Assembly: GCF_001591825.1 (NCBI RefSeq)
Contig: NZ_BCVQ01000020.1
Location: forward strand, 1-64,000
DNA from: Rossellomorea vietnamensis NBRC 101237
GTDB lineage: Bacteria > Bacillota > Bacilli > Bacillales > Bacillaceae_B
DNA length: 64,000 nt
Reading direction: 5' to 3'
Shown here: one piece after another, positions 16,098 through 25,300 of the stretch
Numbering within the stretch: the first letter of the stretch is position 1
How the letters are laid out: every line of letters starts with the position of its first letter
Position numbers and translations under genes: made by a program
Notes under the pieces: model-generated
Databases searched by the model: none
What the model was told of the DNA's origin: nothing
What the model saw: only the letters and a program-made list of their open reading frames with translations

Positions 16098-18062
16098 ATG
16101 GCTTTTGAATTAACTTCCAAGTTGGAAGAGCGATTTTTGCAGGCGCTGAATGAATTGGAAAGTGCAGCTTCATTTGCGAAGTCAATGTATCAAACGGACG
16201 TCTATCAGGAAGCTCAACGATTACTGGACACTGACGAAGGGCTCGGCATTTTATACCAAAGTGCAAGCCGCTTTGAAAAAGCCGGGGTATTCCAGGATGG
16301 TCCATGGGAAAAGGCATCCAAGCTTCAACCGCCTCTTGTGGCGGGATCCTTGCAGGCAAAGGGTCTGCCTTCGATTATTGAAATCCTGAGCGAGCTCAGG
16401 ATGCTTTCCATTGCCGAGGCTCAATATGAACATCCCGATGTGACGGCAGAGATGGCGCAGGACTTCCTGAATGAAGTAATGGTGCTGAACCTGAACCTTC
16501 TTTTCCCCGAAGCGACGGAAGCGGCGCGGATAGAAGGTGGTGAGCAGAGTGAAAGGGCTACGGAGCTGTTTCATTTTCTTTCAGATAAATTGTCTTATCA
16601 AGCCCTTACCACTACGCTGATCAAAGAGATCGAACGGTTGACGGCACAGCGTCCCATCATGGTGAAACGGACCGTTTCCATGATCGAGACCGCTAAGAAA
16701 ATGCTCCATTCCGATCTTAGTGCAGCGGAACGCCTGGTGTTGGAGAAATACGTATCGGCGATCGAAGGCCCGACCCCGTTGAGTAAAAGTATTGTGAAAC
16801 CTGGAGAATACCGCAAGAAGCTGTTGGAACTATCTCAAGGCGAGCTTGAGAAGGAGGCGGTACATTTTGCCGGGTCCATGCGTGATACCGGATTGGTGGC
16901 TCCGCAGCACGCCATCCTTCTGAGATATTTATGCAGGAAGTTTCCGGAGCTTGTACCGACAGCCCTTCAGTTGAATGATAAAGGGAAAGCGAACCTGGAT
17001 GAAAATGCGGAGCTTGTATTTCAACTTGTGAAAGTGGCGATCTACCCGGCCACGAAGCAATCCGTATACGGACTTGCCCTCATGCTTGAACGAGGGGTTC
17101 TATCGTATCCCCCTGTCTCCCCGGGACTCAAAAGACTGATCGAACTCGATATCAGGGCCGAAGTGAGAAAGACGCTTCTGAATTCATGTAAAACGGGAGA
17201 CGGCATTACTGCAAACTCCGTGCTCCTGGCAGGTGTCATCAATGTACTCGGGCAGCCCATCGGCATCGGACAAGGCCTGAACCCAACCTGTCAAACAGCG
17301 CGGGGGATCAGCCTGTGGGCACAGCATGCTCCCGGGTATCTGCTTGAACTGATCCCAAGGGCTGCAAGGGATGGGGACATCGATATCATGTTTGAAGGTA
17401 CACCCGTTCATTCCAAGGACTTGAGCGGGGGACTGGCGCCTGAGCTTCATCAGGAGCTTGATCCGGTTTCACTTGTTCTCGTTCCGCATCTTGATCGTAT
17501 CTATAGTGAAATGATGAGAAGGGTTTCTCTCAGAGGGGAAGATGGACATCGTTGGGTGAATCCCGAGTTTTATGGAGATTGGGTGCAGAAGGGTTTCAGC
17601 ACGGTCATCGATCCGTTGACTGGACTTATTTCTGACTATCCGGGTTTTGTCAGGCTGTTTTATGCGACTCATCATCCGGAATACAATGATGATTACGGAT
17701 TGATCTATCCGAATCCGGTAGGGATTTTCATCACGAATGTCCACGGGAAGCTCCTTGGATTCCACGCCGTATCCATTCTCCGGATCACACAGGATCCTAG
17801 GGGTGAGTATCGGATTTATTTCTATAATCCGAACAATGACGGTTCGCAGAATTGGGGACAGGGAATCGAACCTTCCGTTATGGATAACGGGGAACTGGAA
17901 GGCGAATGCTCCCTTCCGTTCCATGAGTTCGTCTCCCGGCTCTATGCCTTCCACTACAATCCGTATGAGCAGGGGGATGCATTTGCGGTTGAGAATGAAA
18001 TAGTCGACGAAATCAAGGTCCTTGCCAGGGAAAGCTGGGGAAAGGATTATACATGGGTTTAA
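16098..18062 (+). CDS. 654-aa protein with papain-like cysteine hydrolase domain
   Basis: I recognise no named family. Residues 1-330 look all-helical and may be a scaffold or substrate-binding region. Residues about 370-600 contain what looks like a papain-fold catalytic set: Gln392 exactly six residues before Cys398 (QGLNPTC, the papain Q19/C25 spacing), His556 in LGFHAVSIL (compare papain HAV) and Asn577 or Asn580 in YNPNNDGSQNWGQG (compare papain NSWG). There is no signal peptide, so the protein is cytoplasmic. It follows the ATP-grasp gene in an operon closed by a strong terminator. Cysteine peptidase, amidase and transglutaminase activities are all possible; the reading is motif-based. 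Confidence 0.65.
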   Translation: MAFELTSKLEERFLQALNELESAASFAKSMYQTDVYQEAQRLLDTDEGLGILYQSASRFEKAGVFQDGPWEKASKLQPPLVAGSLQAKGLPSIIEILSELRMLSIAEAQYEHPDVTAEMAQDFLNEVMVLNLNLLFPEATEAARIEGGEQSERATELFHFLSDKLSYQALTTTLIKEIERLTAQRPIMVKRTVSMIETAKKMLHSDLSAAERLVLEKYVSAIEGPTPLSKSIVKPGEYRKKLLELSQGELEKEAVHFAGSMRDTGLVAPQHAILLRYLCRKFPELVPTALQLNDKGKANLDENAELVFQLVKVAIYPATKQSVYGLALMLERGVLSYPPVSPGLKRLIELDIRAEVRKTLLNSCKTGDGITANSVLLAGVINVLGQPIGIGQGLNPTCQTARGISLWAQHAPGYLLELIPRAARDGDIDIMFEGTPVHSKDLSGGLAPELHQELDPVSLVLVPHLDRIYSEMMRRVSLRGEDGHRWVNPEFYGDWVQKGFSTVIDPLTGLISDYPGFVRLFYATHHPEYNDDYGLIYPNPVGIFITNVHGKLLGFHAVSILRITQDPRGEYRIYFYNPNNDGSQNWGQGIEPSVMDNGELEGECSLPFHEFVSRLYAFHYNPYEQGDAFAVENEIVDEIKVLARESWGKDYTWV

Positions 18063-18071
18063 TAGGATGAA

Positions 18072-18109
18072 AGGCGCCTGAGCGACGGTCGTTGCTCAGG
18101 CGCTTTTTT
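18072..18109 (+). terminator. Terminator of the ATP-grasp/papain-like operon
   Basis: GCGCCTGAGC and GCTCAGGCGC arms (18074-18103) run into TTTTTT. Confidence 0.9.
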
Positions 18110-18162
18110 ACTTGGAATGATTCTTCTGGCGTGAGCCATACTAAATAGTGGAGGTGGTACAA

Positions 18163-18357
18163 ATGAGTAACGACAAGAAATCGGAAGATGTACTTATGGA
18201 CACCCCATTGAATCCTGAATTCACCATGAATGACCGGCGACGCAATCCAAGCCAGGTGTACGTTCCAGGAGAATCGTTGGAAGAACATCATGCGGTTGAA
18301 GAAGGAAATGGCGTCATTGCAGAGAAAGTCATCGGTCAAGCAAATGAGAATGGATAG
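18163..18357 (+). CDS. Small hydrophilic protein, 64 aa
   Basis: Unrecognised. A 64-aa soluble, charged protein (MSNDKKSEDVLMDTPLNPEF at the start, VIAEKVIGQANENG at the end) without cysteine or membrane segment. The ATG at 18163 follows GGAGGTGG at ideal spacing. It is the first of three closely packed small genes (18163-18717), each with its own ribosome binding site. Such low-complexity acidic proteins are often sporulation- or stress-related in Bacilli, but nothing here proves it. Confidence 0.65.
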   Translation: MSNDKKSEDVLMDTPLNPEFTMNDRRRNPSQVYVPGESLEEHHAVEEGNGVIAEKVIGQANENG

Positions 18358-18368
18358 GGGGGTCGGCT

Positions 18369-18515
18369 ATGAAAGAATATCCCGTGGCGGATTTGTCTGA
18401 AGATGCCTTGAATAAAGTGAAGAGTATGGAAAATGAACTTTGTCAGCAATCTGCAGATGACATCGTTTTGATCGCTTATAAAAATACGGATAGAAGCCGG
18501 GAAGGGGCAAGATAA
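18369..18515 (+). CDS. Small acidic protein, 48 aa
   Basis: A short gene with AGGGGGG upstream of its ATG, 11 bases after the previous stop. Its stop codon is one base before the next start. The product begins MKEYPVADLSEDALNKVKSM and contains one cysteine. It is predicted soluble and helical. The tight spacing on both sides, with a good ribosome binding site each time, argues for a real three-gene operon. Function unknown. Confidence 0.6.
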   Translation: MKEYPVADLSEDALNKVKSMENELCQQSADDIVLIAYKNTDRSREGAR

Positions 18516-18516
18516 G

Positions 18517-18717
18517 ATGGATAAAGGAAATAAAGATATGCCGGACTTCAACGAGTTGAATGACCGTGTCATTGCCGAGGAACCAAAAGGTCCATTTTTC
18601 GCCATCAAAACAAATTTGGATACACAAGGTGTAAAAGATAATCCTTATGCGACAGAAAAAGCGAGTCCTGAGCAAGAAGAGAGATTACAGCAGTTTTTTG
18701 AGGATGAGGAGTTATAA
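18517..18717 (+). CDS. Small acidic protein, 66 aa
   Basis: Unrecognised 66-aa soluble protein with an acidic C-terminus (ASPEQEERLQQFFEDEEL). GAAGGGG precedes the ATG at 9-base spacing. It is the last gene of the three-gene set of small proteins and is followed by a hairpin shared with the convergent BCCT transporter gene. Confidence 0.65.
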   Translation: MDKGNKDMPDFNELNDRVIAEEPKGPFFAIKTNLDTQGVKDNPYATEKASPEQEERLQQFFEDEEL

Positions 18718-18730
18718 AGAAATACATAAG

Positions 18731-18768
18731 GAAGCGCCCATCTCCATCGATGGACGCTTCTTTGATTT
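18731..18768. terminator. Bidirectional hairpin between convergent genes
   Basis: GAAGCGCCCATC and GATGGACGCTTC arms with one mismatch lie between the small-protein operon and the BCCT gene. The T-runs are short on both sides. Confidence 0.6.
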
Positions 18769-20294
18769 TATTTCGTGCGGGATTGCTCATCAAGTAATTC
18801 CTTTGACACTTTCGGTGCAACCCAGAGCATGGGGAGCAACAAAAGGGAGACGGGAACGGCAGTGATAACGATGAAGTTCTGCAATGCAGTGACACTGCCG
18901 TCTCCTATATATAGAAGAATCGCGGCGATGGATCCCATCAGGATGGACCAGAACACTCGTAAAGACACTTTGGGGTCACCTTCACCTGAAACCGCCATGG
19001 CAATCGTATACGACATGGAGTCCCCTGTCGTGACGACGAAAAGGATCGTCAATAATAAAAAGAGGGGTGAAATAATCCCGGAAAGTGGCAGCTGGTTGGT
19101 AATGGCAATCATTGCTGCAGGCATTCCACCACTCGTTAATTCCTGTGACACACTTCCTGGATTCTGGAGTTCATAAAAGATACCTGAACCACCGACAACC
19201 GTAAACCAGAAGGTAGTGACAATGGGAGCGATGATCGCAATGGCCAGAATGATCTGTCGGATGGTCCTGCCTCTCGAAATCCGGCTGACAAGTATAGCCA
19301 TCATGGGTCCATACCCAATGAACCATCCCCAGAAGAACACGGTCCAGCTCCCCAGCCAGCTTTTATCCGATCGGAATGTGCTGATCTGGATAAAGTGATC
19401 CACATAGAATCCGAATGAAGAAATGAAAGAATCAATGATGAACCCTCCAGGACCGAATAACAGAACGAATAGGATCAATCCGAGGGCCAACCGTACATTG
19501 AAATTACTCAAGATTTGGATCCCTTTATGCAGGCCGGTCGCAGCCGAAGTGGTAGAGACGATCACTAAACAGATAATGATCGCAAGCTGCGTTGAAAATT
19601 GATCAGGGATCCCGAAGAGAGCAGACAGGCCGTAACTTGCCTGTAAACCGAGGAACCCGATCGGTCCGATCGTACCTGCGGCGACCGCAATGATGGCAAA
19701 AGCATCGATAAGGGTCCCGAGGACGCTGTTTTTAAGCTTCTCCCCGAAAATGGGATACAGAAGGGTGCGGGGTTTCATCGGCATCCCCCTGTGATAATGT
19801 CCGTACATCATGACAACGGCACTTAATGTACCCAGGATGGCCCATGCAAGAAAACCCCAGTGCATGAAGCTTTGGGACAACGCCGGCATGATGGCGCCTG
19901 CGGTCATGGGATCCACTCCCTCGTGCATCGGTGGAACCGTCATAAAGTGATACATAGGTTCTGCGGCAGCCCAGAACACGCCTCCCCCTGCAAGCAGGGT
20001 AGCCATAATGATCGATAACCATTTAAATGTTCCGATCTCGGGTTTCTCCATGTAACCTAACCGGACGCCTCCATACTTGGAAAATGCCAGATACAGAGCT
20101 ACGATGAAATGCACCAGCATTAACACCTGCCAGAAGGCCCCGAAATATGTCGAAGACCAGTCGAAGCCTTTGTTAACAAAGGCAGTAACGCGATCGAGAC
20201 GAATGAAAGCCGCGACAACGAAAAGAATGAGTAATCCGCCACTGATGGCAAATACGGGCCAATCAATCTTGGATGTGTGATGCTTATTAGACAT
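18768..20294 (-). CDS. BCCT-family betaine/choline-type transporter
   Basis: A sodium-coupled secondary transporter for trimethylammonium compounds such as glycine betaine (OpuD/BetL-like), 508 aa with 12 membrane segments. The family signature is clear: GSWTVFFWGWFIGYGPM with the aromatic betaine-binding box, preceded by FWAAAEPMYHF and YGLSALFGI. The N-terminus is short and the C-terminus lacks the long regulatory tail of BetP. AAAGGAG precedes the ATG at a slightly long 12 bases. Osmoprotectant import fits a marine or salt-tolerant Bacillus. Confidence 0.9.
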   Translation of the reverse strand: MSNKHHTSKIDWPVFAISGGLLILFVVAAFIRLDRVTAFVNKGFDWSSTYFGAFWQVLMLVHFIVALYLAFSKYGGVRLGYMEKPEIGTFKWLSIIMATLLAGGGVFWAAAEPMYHFMTVPPMHEGVDPMTAGAIMPALSQSFMHWGFLAWAILGTLSAVVMMYGHYHRGMPMKPRTLLYPIFGEKLKNSVLGTLIDAFAIIAVAAGTIGPIGFLGLQASYGLSALFGIPDQFSTQLAIIICLVIVSTTSAATGLHKGIQILSNFNVRLALGLILFVLLFGPGGFIIDSFISSFGFYVDHFIQISTFRSDKSWLGSWTVFFWGWFIGYGPMMAILVSRISRGRTIRQIILAIAIIAPIVTTFWFTVVGGSGIFYELQNPGSVSQELTSGGMPAAMIAITNQLPLSGIISPLFLLLTILFVVTTGDSMSYTIAMAVSGEGDPKVSLRVFWSILMGSIAAILLYIGDGSVTALQNFIVITAVPVSLLLLPMLWVAPKVSKELLDEQSRTK

Positions 20295-20295
20295 A

Positions 20296-20594
20296 TAACA
20301 TAAATGCTCCTTTAAACTTCATTGAAAAACACAAGGTCCTACTATCTCACAGGTGGAAAAGAGTTGTAAAGGGAACGAAAAGAATTTCGTAAAGACAATT
20401 TTTGTCACAGTTTTAATTTGGAATATACTATCTGCTTAAAGATGAAAAAAGAACTATACTAAGGAGGAAGAATAAAGCAAATACTGAAAAAAGAATTCTT
20501 ACTGAAAAACAAGGACTGAAAGCAGTTTCCTCATCTTTATGGGAGCTGGAAGTCCCTGACTGATTAGAGATGAACAAGAAATGAGGAATGGACA
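20296..20594. other. Intergenic region, no gene recognised
   Basis: About 300 bases between the divergent BCCT and oxidoreductase genes. It contains a strong AAGGAGG-like sequence at 20460-20467 followed by an open frame, but no ATG, GTG or TTG start at proper distance. I see no riboswitch or operator that I can name. Confidence 0.4.
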
Positions 20595-21248
20595 ATGTCA
20601 AGAACAGCTTTGATCGCAGGGGCGACCGGCCTGGTCGGTTCCCACCTGATGGATATCCTCCTAAAGAGTCCTGAGTATACAAGAGTGATTTCCTTTGTAA
20701 GAAGAGAAAGTGGAGTGAAACATGAGAAGCTGGACGAACGGATCATTTCATTTGATGGGATGAAGCTTCTGCCCCATGAGGAAATTGATGATGTGTTTTG
20801 CTGCCTCGGAACCACGATTAAGAAAGCCAAGACGAAACATGCCTTTAAGAAAGTGGACTACGAGTATCCCATTCAACTTGGGAAACTTGGGAAAGCACAT
20901 GGAGCAAAGCAGTATCTCGTGATTTCCTCAATTGGTGCAAGTCCGGAATCACCGTTTTTTTATAGTAAGGTCAAAGGGAATGTGGAGAAGGAATTAAAGG
21001 AGCTTCATTATCCTTCCCTTCATCTATTCAGGCCATCGCTTTTATTGGGGGAGAGGCAGGAGTTCCGATTGGGTGAAAAAGCGGGGGAGATCTTCTCAAG
21101 AGCGCTCCGCCCTGTCATGGTGGGCAGGCTGAAACGATACAGAAGCATTCCGGGCAAACAGGTTGCCTATGCCATGTACCGGGCGGCTGTAGGGACGTTC
21201 GGAGAAGGGGTTATCATACATGAATCGGAACGGATTCAAGAGTTTTAG
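20595..21248 (+). CDS. NAD(P)-binding Rossmann-fold oxidoreductase/epimerase-like protein
   Basis: A 217-aa atypical short-chain dehydrogenase of the HTATIP2/YbjT-like type. The N-terminal dinucleotide-binding motif is ALIAGATGLVGSHL (residues 5-18), followed by a strand-aspartate region and VFCCLGTTIKKAKTK. YLVISSIGAS and a following FYSKVKG supply the Ser/Tyr/Lys set of SDR enzymes. GAGGA precedes the ATG. It stands alone and ends in a terminator shared with the TetR gene. The substrate is unknown. Confidence 0.82.
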   Translation: MSRTALIAGATGLVGSHLMDILLKSPEYTRVISFVRRESGVKHEKLDERIISFDGMKLLPHEEIDDVFCCLGTTIKKAKTKHAFKKVDYEYPIQLGKLGKAHGAKQYLVISSIGASPESPFFYSKVKGNVEKELKELHYPSLHLFRPSLLLGERQEFRLGEKAGEIFSRALRPVMVGRLKRYRSIPGKQVAYAMYRAAVGTFGEGVIIHESERIQEF

Positions 21249-21258
21249 GGTATAGGGG

Positions 21259-21300
21259 GAAATGAGGAAAGACCCGCGTCGGAAGTGGGTCTTTCCTCAT
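21259..21300. terminator. Bidirectional terminator
   Basis: The arms AATGAGGAAAGACCC and GGGTCTTTCCTCATT are perfectly complementary around a 10-base loop. The hairpin lies between the convergent oxidoreductase and TetR genes. Confidence 0.85.
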
Positions 21301-22154
21301 TGTATTTGATAAAAATGCCTCAGAGCATTCATAAGGTACTTCATTGAAGTATCCTCTGCCAGATTCACAAGCATTCCTTTGATGACGACGGGGCGGGTTT
21401 CGTCTTTTTGTATTTCTTCTCTGATGACTTCCAGGGAAATCCGGATACTCTCATCCTCAGCAACCTCCAGCGCGTCCTGGATCATGTGAATGAGTGTCGA
21501 CTCATTGATTCTCGACGAAGAGGTAAAGTCCTTCACCAGATCATCCAGTTTTTCAAAGGATAGCACCGGCTTATCTCCGCTTTTGAGCAAACCATCCACA
21601 AGGTCATCTGTTCGTCTCAATATAAAATGGGATAGATATGAAAAGTCCAAATCGATTTTATCCAGCATGACCAATTCTAAATAAGAATGGAAAAAACCTT
21701 GAATCATCATGGTGATGTCCCAAAAATAGGGCTCGATCTTTTTTCCATAGATCCCAAATAATCTTCTTCGGTAATACCGGTGAGTGTTCATCTTCATCTC
21801 GCTGAGGAGATCATGGATTTCGTCATTGAACGGCATGGCGTTCTCCCTGATCTGCATGATGATGAACTCTTTATGTTTACAGATTTCAATCAGCTGACAT
21901 TCTAATTGCTTTTGGAATTTATCGTATGGTGATAAATCCTCGTTCTCGATCTCGTTTACTTTGTCCGTGATCATGGTGAAATAGTAATTCATAATGGCGA
22001 GCAGAAGGGCTTCCTTTGACTTGAAATATAAATAGAAGGCGCCCTTCGATATATCACATTCATTCACGATTTCTTGAACGGAGGTAGCGTTGAACCCTTT
22101 CGTGGCAAAAAGCTTAATGGATGTTTCAATGATTAATTTTTCTTTTTCCTTCAT
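21297..22154 (-). CDS. TetR-family regulator of the RND efflux gene (YerO-like)
   Basis: A 285-aa TetR/AcrR repressor, longer than usual for the family. The N-terminal helix-turn-helix is visible (TSVQEIVNECDISKGAFYLY, residues about 24-43). The C-terminal two-thirds is an all-helical ligand and dimerisation domain. AAGGAGAGG precedes the ATG. It is divergent from the SwrC-type pump gene, the same arrangement as yerO-yerP in B. subtilis. Three TGAC-N6-GTCA dyads between the genes are its probable operators, so it very likely represses the pump and itself. Confidence 0.9.
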   Translation of the reverse strand: MKEKEKLIIETSIKLFATKGFNATSVQEIVNECDISKGAFYLYFKSKEALLLAIMNYYFTMITDKVNEIENEDLSPYDKFQKQLECQLIEICKHKEFIIMQIRENAMPFNDEIHDLLSEMKMNTHRYYRRRLFGIYGKKIEPYFWDITMMIQGFFHSYLELVMLDKIDLDFSYLSHFILRRTDDLVDGLLKSGDKPVLSFEKLDDLVKDFTSSSRINESTLIHMIQDALEVAEDESIRISLEVIREEIQKDETRPVVIKGMLVNLAEDTSMKYLMNALRHFYQIQ

Positions 22155-22190
22155 ACTTTCCTCTCCTTGATAAACTCCTTATGTACATTA

Positions 22191-22204
22191 TGACCGATTG
22201 GTCA
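22191..22204. promoter_or_regulatory. TetR operator 1
   Basis: TGACCGATTGGTCA, a 14-bp dyad with TGAC/GTCA arms, lies 37 bp upstream of the TetR gene start. It suggests autoregulation. Confidence 0.7.
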
Positions 22205-22235
22205 CAAAAAATAAACCTTTTGTTTTATAAGTATA

Positions 22236-22264
22236 TTGACTTATGACTGCGTGGTCAGTTATAT
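22236..22264 (+). promoter_or_regulatory. Sigma-A promoter of the RND pump gene
   Basis: TTGACT, a 17-bp spacer and TTATAT. Operator 2 occupies the spacer, the classical position for repression. Confidence 0.65.
22244..22257. promoter_or_regulatory. TetR operator 2
   Basis: TGACTGCGTGGTCA, a TGAC-N6-GTCA dyad lying within the -35/-10 spacer of the pump promoter. Confidence 0.72.
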
Positions 22265-22276
22265 TAGATTGTGTTA

Positions 22277-22290
22277 TGACTAGTCGGTCA
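22277..22290. promoter_or_regulatory. TetR operator 3
   Basis: TGACTAGTCGGTCA, a TGAC-N6-GTCA dyad just downstream of the predicted transcription start of the pump gene. Confidence 0.72.
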
Positions 22291-22317
22291 GAATAAGAGA
22301 GAAGGGATGAATACAAC

Positions 22318-25300
22318 GTGAACAGTATTATTAATTTCGTACTTAAGAATAAGTTTGCTGTTTGGCTGATGACAATCATCGTCATTATTGCAGGCTTATA
22401 TTCAGGATTTAATATGAAGCTCGAAACCCTGCCGAACATCAATACGCCGATTGTCAGTGTGACAACCGTGTATCCTGGCGCCACGCCGGAAGATGTTGCA
22501 GACAAGGTTTCAGAACCGATTGAAAAACGCTTGAAGAATTTAGATGGGGTAAATGTCGTCAGCTCTACCTCCTATCAGAATGCTTCAGCCGTTCAGATAG
22601 AATACAAGTTTTCAAAGGATATGGATGAAGCCAAGACCGAAGTGGAAGAGGCTCTTTCCGATCTTCCTTTCCCGGATGGAGTCAATGAACCTGAAGTTTC
22701 AAGACTTAACTTTAACGCCTTTCCGGTCATCGCTCTCAGTGTAGCGAATGAAGACCAATCATTGGCACAATTGACCTCAACAGTAGAAGATACGATCGTT
22801 CCGGAACTCGAGGGAGTGGACGGGGTAGCTTCTGTACAGGCTTCAGGTCAACAGGTGCAAGAAGCCCGTCTTGTATTTGACGAAGAAAAGCTTGCTAAGT
22901 ACGGACTTACAGAAGAAACGGTTCAAAACATGATCAAAGGCTCGGACGTGACGGCCCCATTGGGATTATACACGTTCAAAGATAGCCAGAAATCCGTCGT
23001 GGTCGACGGAAACATCACGAAGATTGAAGATTTGAAAGAAATGAAGATTCCTATGACTCCAAGCACTGGTGGAGCCTCGGCTCAAGGGCAACAACAGCCT
23101 TCTGCACAGGGGCAAACGCCACAAGCACCTCCTGCTGGAGCAGCATCTTCAGGCATGAAGATCCCAACGATTCAACTTTCAGATATTGCTGATATTGAAC
23201 TGGTTGGTAAAGCAGAATCCATTTCCAGAACGAATGGAAAAGAATCCATCGGACTTCAGGTGGTAAAAACGGCAGACGCCAATACGGTGGATGTTGTCAA
23301 TGCCGTCAAAGATAAAATCAAAACGTTTGAAAAAGACATTGATGGTGTAGAAATCATTTCTACCTTTGACCAGGGGGAGCCGATTGAAGAATCAGTCAGC
23401 ACGATGCTGAACAAAGCATTATTTGGTGCTGTGTTCGCAGTCATCATTATTCTCCTGTTCTTAAGGGATATCAAATCGACGCTCATTTCAGTGGTATCGA
23501 TTCCATTGTCATTATTAATCGCGATTTTACTTCTGAAACAGATGGACATTACATTAAATATCATGACCCTTGGGGCGATGACCGTCGCCATAGGCCGAGT
23601 CATTGATGACTCTATTGTTGTAGTGGAAAATATCTATCGAAGAATGTCCATGAAAGGTGAACTACTGAAAGGGAAAGACCTGATCCGTGAAGCAACGAAA
23701 GAAATGTTCGTTCCGATCGCGTCTTCCACGATTGTCACGATTGCCGTGTTCCTTCCATTAGGATTGGTCCAAGGGATGATCGGGGAACTATTCCTGCCAT
23801 TCGCCTTAACGATTGTGTTTGCTCTATTGGCTTCCCTTCTTGTAGCGGTTACGATCGTACCGATGCTTGCCCACTCCATGTTTAAAAAAGGCGTTGGGAA
23901 GAAGCATATTGAGAAGAAAAGCCGTTTAGCGAACTGGTATAAAGGCGTATTGAATTGGACGCTGAACCATAAAATCATCACATCGATCCTGGCGATTGCC
24001 ATGCTGGTCGGAAGCTTGTTCCTGGTTCCATTGATCGGTGTCAGCTTCCTCCCATCCGATGAAGAGAAGATGATCATGGCAACCTATAAACCAGAACCTG
24101 GTCAAACGGAAGAAGATGTTCAGAAAATCGCACAGGACGCAGAAGGATATTTCCAGGACCGTAAAGGAGCTGAAACCATTCAGTACTCTGTCGGCGGGGA
24201 AAACCCGATGAGTCCGGGAAGCAACAATAATGCGATTTTCTACGTTCAATATAAAGACGATACAGAGAATTTCTCTGAAGAAAAAGAAAAGGTCATCAAA
24301 GACCTTCAACAAGCAACAGATAAAGGGGAATGGGCTTCCCAGGACTTCTCTGCAAGTGCCGGCAGCAACGAGATTGTCGTGTACGTGTACGGGGAAACCC
24401 TGAAAGACATAGAACCTGTTGTCAACGATATTCAAGATATGATGGAAGACAAGAAGGATTTCAAAAAAGTCGGATCAAGCATCTCTGAATCCTATGATGA
24501 GTACTCGTTCATCGCAGACCAGAAGAAGCTGAGCGAACTGGGCCTCTCAGCAGGTCAAATCGCCATGGAGCTTGGTCAGACACGACAGCGTCCGGTCCTC
24601 ACGACCATTGAAAAAGATGGAGAAGAAGTGAATGTCTATCTGGATGTTGAGAAGGAAAAGTATGAAAACATCAACGACTTAACGGATAAAACCATCCAGT
24701 CACCACTAGGTATGGAAGTTCCAATTAAAGACGTAGTCGAAGTACAGGAAGGTAAAACGTCAGATACCGTTTCACGACGGGACGGAAAAGTCTTTGCTCA
24801 AGTGAGTGGGGAACTGAAAACCGACGATGTTTCGAAAGCATCCCAGGATATTCAGAAAGAAATCGATGAAATGGATATCCCATCCGGTATCGACGTGAAC
24901 ATGGGCGGGGTAACAGAAGACATCAAGGAATCCTTCACACAATTAGGATTAGCGATGCTTGCAGCGATTGCGATTGTCTACTTGATCCTCGTCATCACAT
25001 TCGGCGGCGGTCTAGCACCATTTGCCATCCTGTTCTCACTGCCATTCACGATTATCGGTGCATTGGTAGCGTTATTGATTGCAGGAGAAACGATCAGTAT
25101 CTCCTCTATGATCGGAGCGCTTATGCTGATCGGTATCGTCGTCACCAATGCGATCGTTTTAGTCGATCGTGTGATTCATAAAGAAAACGAAGGCCTATCC
25201 ACAAGGGAAGCCTTGCTGGAAGCCGGTTCCACCCGACTTCGCCCGATCCTTATGACGGCCATTGCCACAATCGGAGCCCTGTTCCCACTGGCACTCGGTC

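Noticed and set aside
20460-20518. Strong AAGGAGG-like site followed by an open frame (IKQILKKEFLLKNKD)
   Set aside because: The codon at the right distance is ATA, not a usual start, and the frame ends after 15 residues. It may be a decayed small gene but cannot be supported.
22188-22505. 105-aa leftward ORF across the RND pump promoter
   Set aside because: It covers three operators and the promoter and overlaps the start of the pump gene, so it is a chance frame.
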